Shown here: one piece after another, positions 5,422 through 5,753 of the stretch
Position numbering within the stretch: position 1 is the stretch's first letter
Layout of the letters: each line of letters starts with the position of its first letter
Source of the DNA: Chloroflexota bacterium
Lineage (GTDB): Bacteria > Chloroflexota > Dehalococcoidia > Lucifugimonadales > JADFKI01
NCBI GenBank assembly: GCA_009838595.1
Contig: VXRI01000109.1
Span: 1 to 5,753 of the forward strand
Direction of reading: 5' to 3'
DNA: 5,753 bases
The notes under the pieces: generated by a model
Told to the model about the DNA's origin: nothing
Database searches by the model: none
What the model saw: only the letters and a program-made list of their open reading frames with translations
Position numbers and translations under genes: made by a program

Positions 5422-5568
5422 GTTTTGTTGCGCCTTTCCGCTGCGGGTTGACTTGCATTGATAGCTGGGATGAGGTGACAGAACGATGGTGATACGATGA
5501 TAATGTAGCATAGATACGCCGGGTGTTGGGCATTCTTCCCCCATAAGGGGACGGCTCGGATGGGGTGC

Positions 5569-5591
5569 AGAGCGGGGGTAGGCGCCGCTCT
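5569..5591. terminator. GC-rich hairpin, possible terminator-like stem
   Basis: AGAGCGG (5569-5575) pairs perfectly with CCGCTCT (5585-5591) across a 9-base loop. Read leftward it begins one base after the stop codon of the possible minus-strand gene fragment at 5593-5753, which is where a terminator would be expected. No run of T follows on either strand (only TTTC on the plus strand), so termination is doubtful. Confidence 0.3.
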
Positions 5592-5592
5592 T

Positions 5593-5753
5593 TCACTCTC
5601 TGATCGACTGCGGCAGGTCGAATCGCAGCGCGAGAAATGTCGCCGCTGCCGAGTCGAACATTTGCCCTGCGAGACGCGCCATCGACCGCGCAGGCAGTGT
5701 GAAATCTGTTGTGCGGTGTATGTTCGATTGATATAATGCGGCGCACAATCGCG
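5593..5753 (-). CDS. possible C-terminal fragment of an unidentified gene entering from the right
   Basis: On the minus strand a frame is open from the window edge for 52 codons and ends with TGA at 5595-5593. It ends MARLAGQMFDSAAATFLALR and then FDLPQSIRE. The last 30 codons are strongly GC-biased at the third position, like the real genes here; the codons nearest the edge are not. An in-frame ATG at 5682-5680 would give a 29-residue product. I recognise no family. A 7-base-pair hairpin follows directly after the stop. If this is a gene, the rightward promoter proposed at 5709-5737 is probably false, since it would lie inside it. An open frame of this length can occur by chance in GC-rich DNA. 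Confidence 0.28.
   Translation of the reverse strand, partial: RLCAALYQSNIHRTTDFTLPARSMARLAGQMFDSAAATFLALRFDLPQSIRE
5709..5737 (+). promoter_or_regulatory. candidate sigma-70 promoter reading rightward out of the window
   Basis: A perfect -10 hexamer TATAAT (5732-5737) lies 17 bases after TTGTGC (5709-5714), which matches the -35 consensus at 3 of 6 positions. Transcription would start near 5744 and leave the window, making the next gene divergent from the HAD gene. It conflicts with the possible minus-strand gene fragment over the same bases. Confidence 0.33.

Noticed and set aside
4951..5451. Plus-strand open frame of 166 codons
   Set aside because: It is antisense to the HAD gene and shows no domain.
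5422..5544. N-terminal 41-residue extension of the HAD hydrolase
   Set aside because: It has no family resemblance, and the internal ATG places motif I at the usual distance from the start.
4889..5746. Minus-strand open frame of 285 codons overlapping the HAD gene
   Set aside because: It is a different frame from the HAD gene, rich in arginine and without recognisable motifs, as expected for a shadow frame.

Overview
The window is bacterial chromosomal DNA. It carries four complete protein genes, all on the minus strand: a HAD-superfamily hydrolase, dnaA (replication initiator), obgE (ribosome-associated GTPase) and nadD (NAD biosynthesis). The genes are GC-rich in their third codon positions and the intergenic DNA is more AT-rich. 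DnaA domain IV, the Obg C-terminal OCT domain and the HAD type suggest a free-living, Gram-positive-like or Chloroflexota (Dehalococcoidia/SAR202-like) bacterium. This placement is inferred from overall resemblance, not tested.

Layout from right to left, the direction of transcription. At 5545-5753 there is a possible C-terminal gene fragment with a hairpin, or alternatively a rightward promoter. The HAD hydrolase lies at 4699-5421. A roughly 210-base spacer (4490-4698) leads into dnaA, which probably starts at a GTG (3062-4489). The 605-base gap between dnaA and obgE (2457-3061) has two parts. Next to dnaA is a palindromic element of about 153 bases. Next to obgE is a cluster of DnaA boxes pointing outward from an AT-rich core, the best oriC candidate in the window. 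Then come obgE (1038-2456) and nadD (420-1028), with 9 bases between them and nadD's ribosome binding site overlapping the obgE stop codon. The left 400 bases hold a second palindromic element and several degenerate repeat copies. At the extreme left edge there may be the first codons of another minus-strand gene.

Together the window looks like an origin-proximal housekeeping region. DnaA would bind the boxes between its own gene and obgE. ObgE (ribosome assembly, GTP sensing) and NadD (NAD synthesis) form a two-gene operon. dnaN does not follow dnaA, unlike the classical origin arrangement. I see no phage, IS transposase, CRISPR, tRNA or rRNA. The most interesting non-coding signals are the oriC-like cluster and the two palindromic elements with related inner repeats. 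I found no convincing new multi-gene system.
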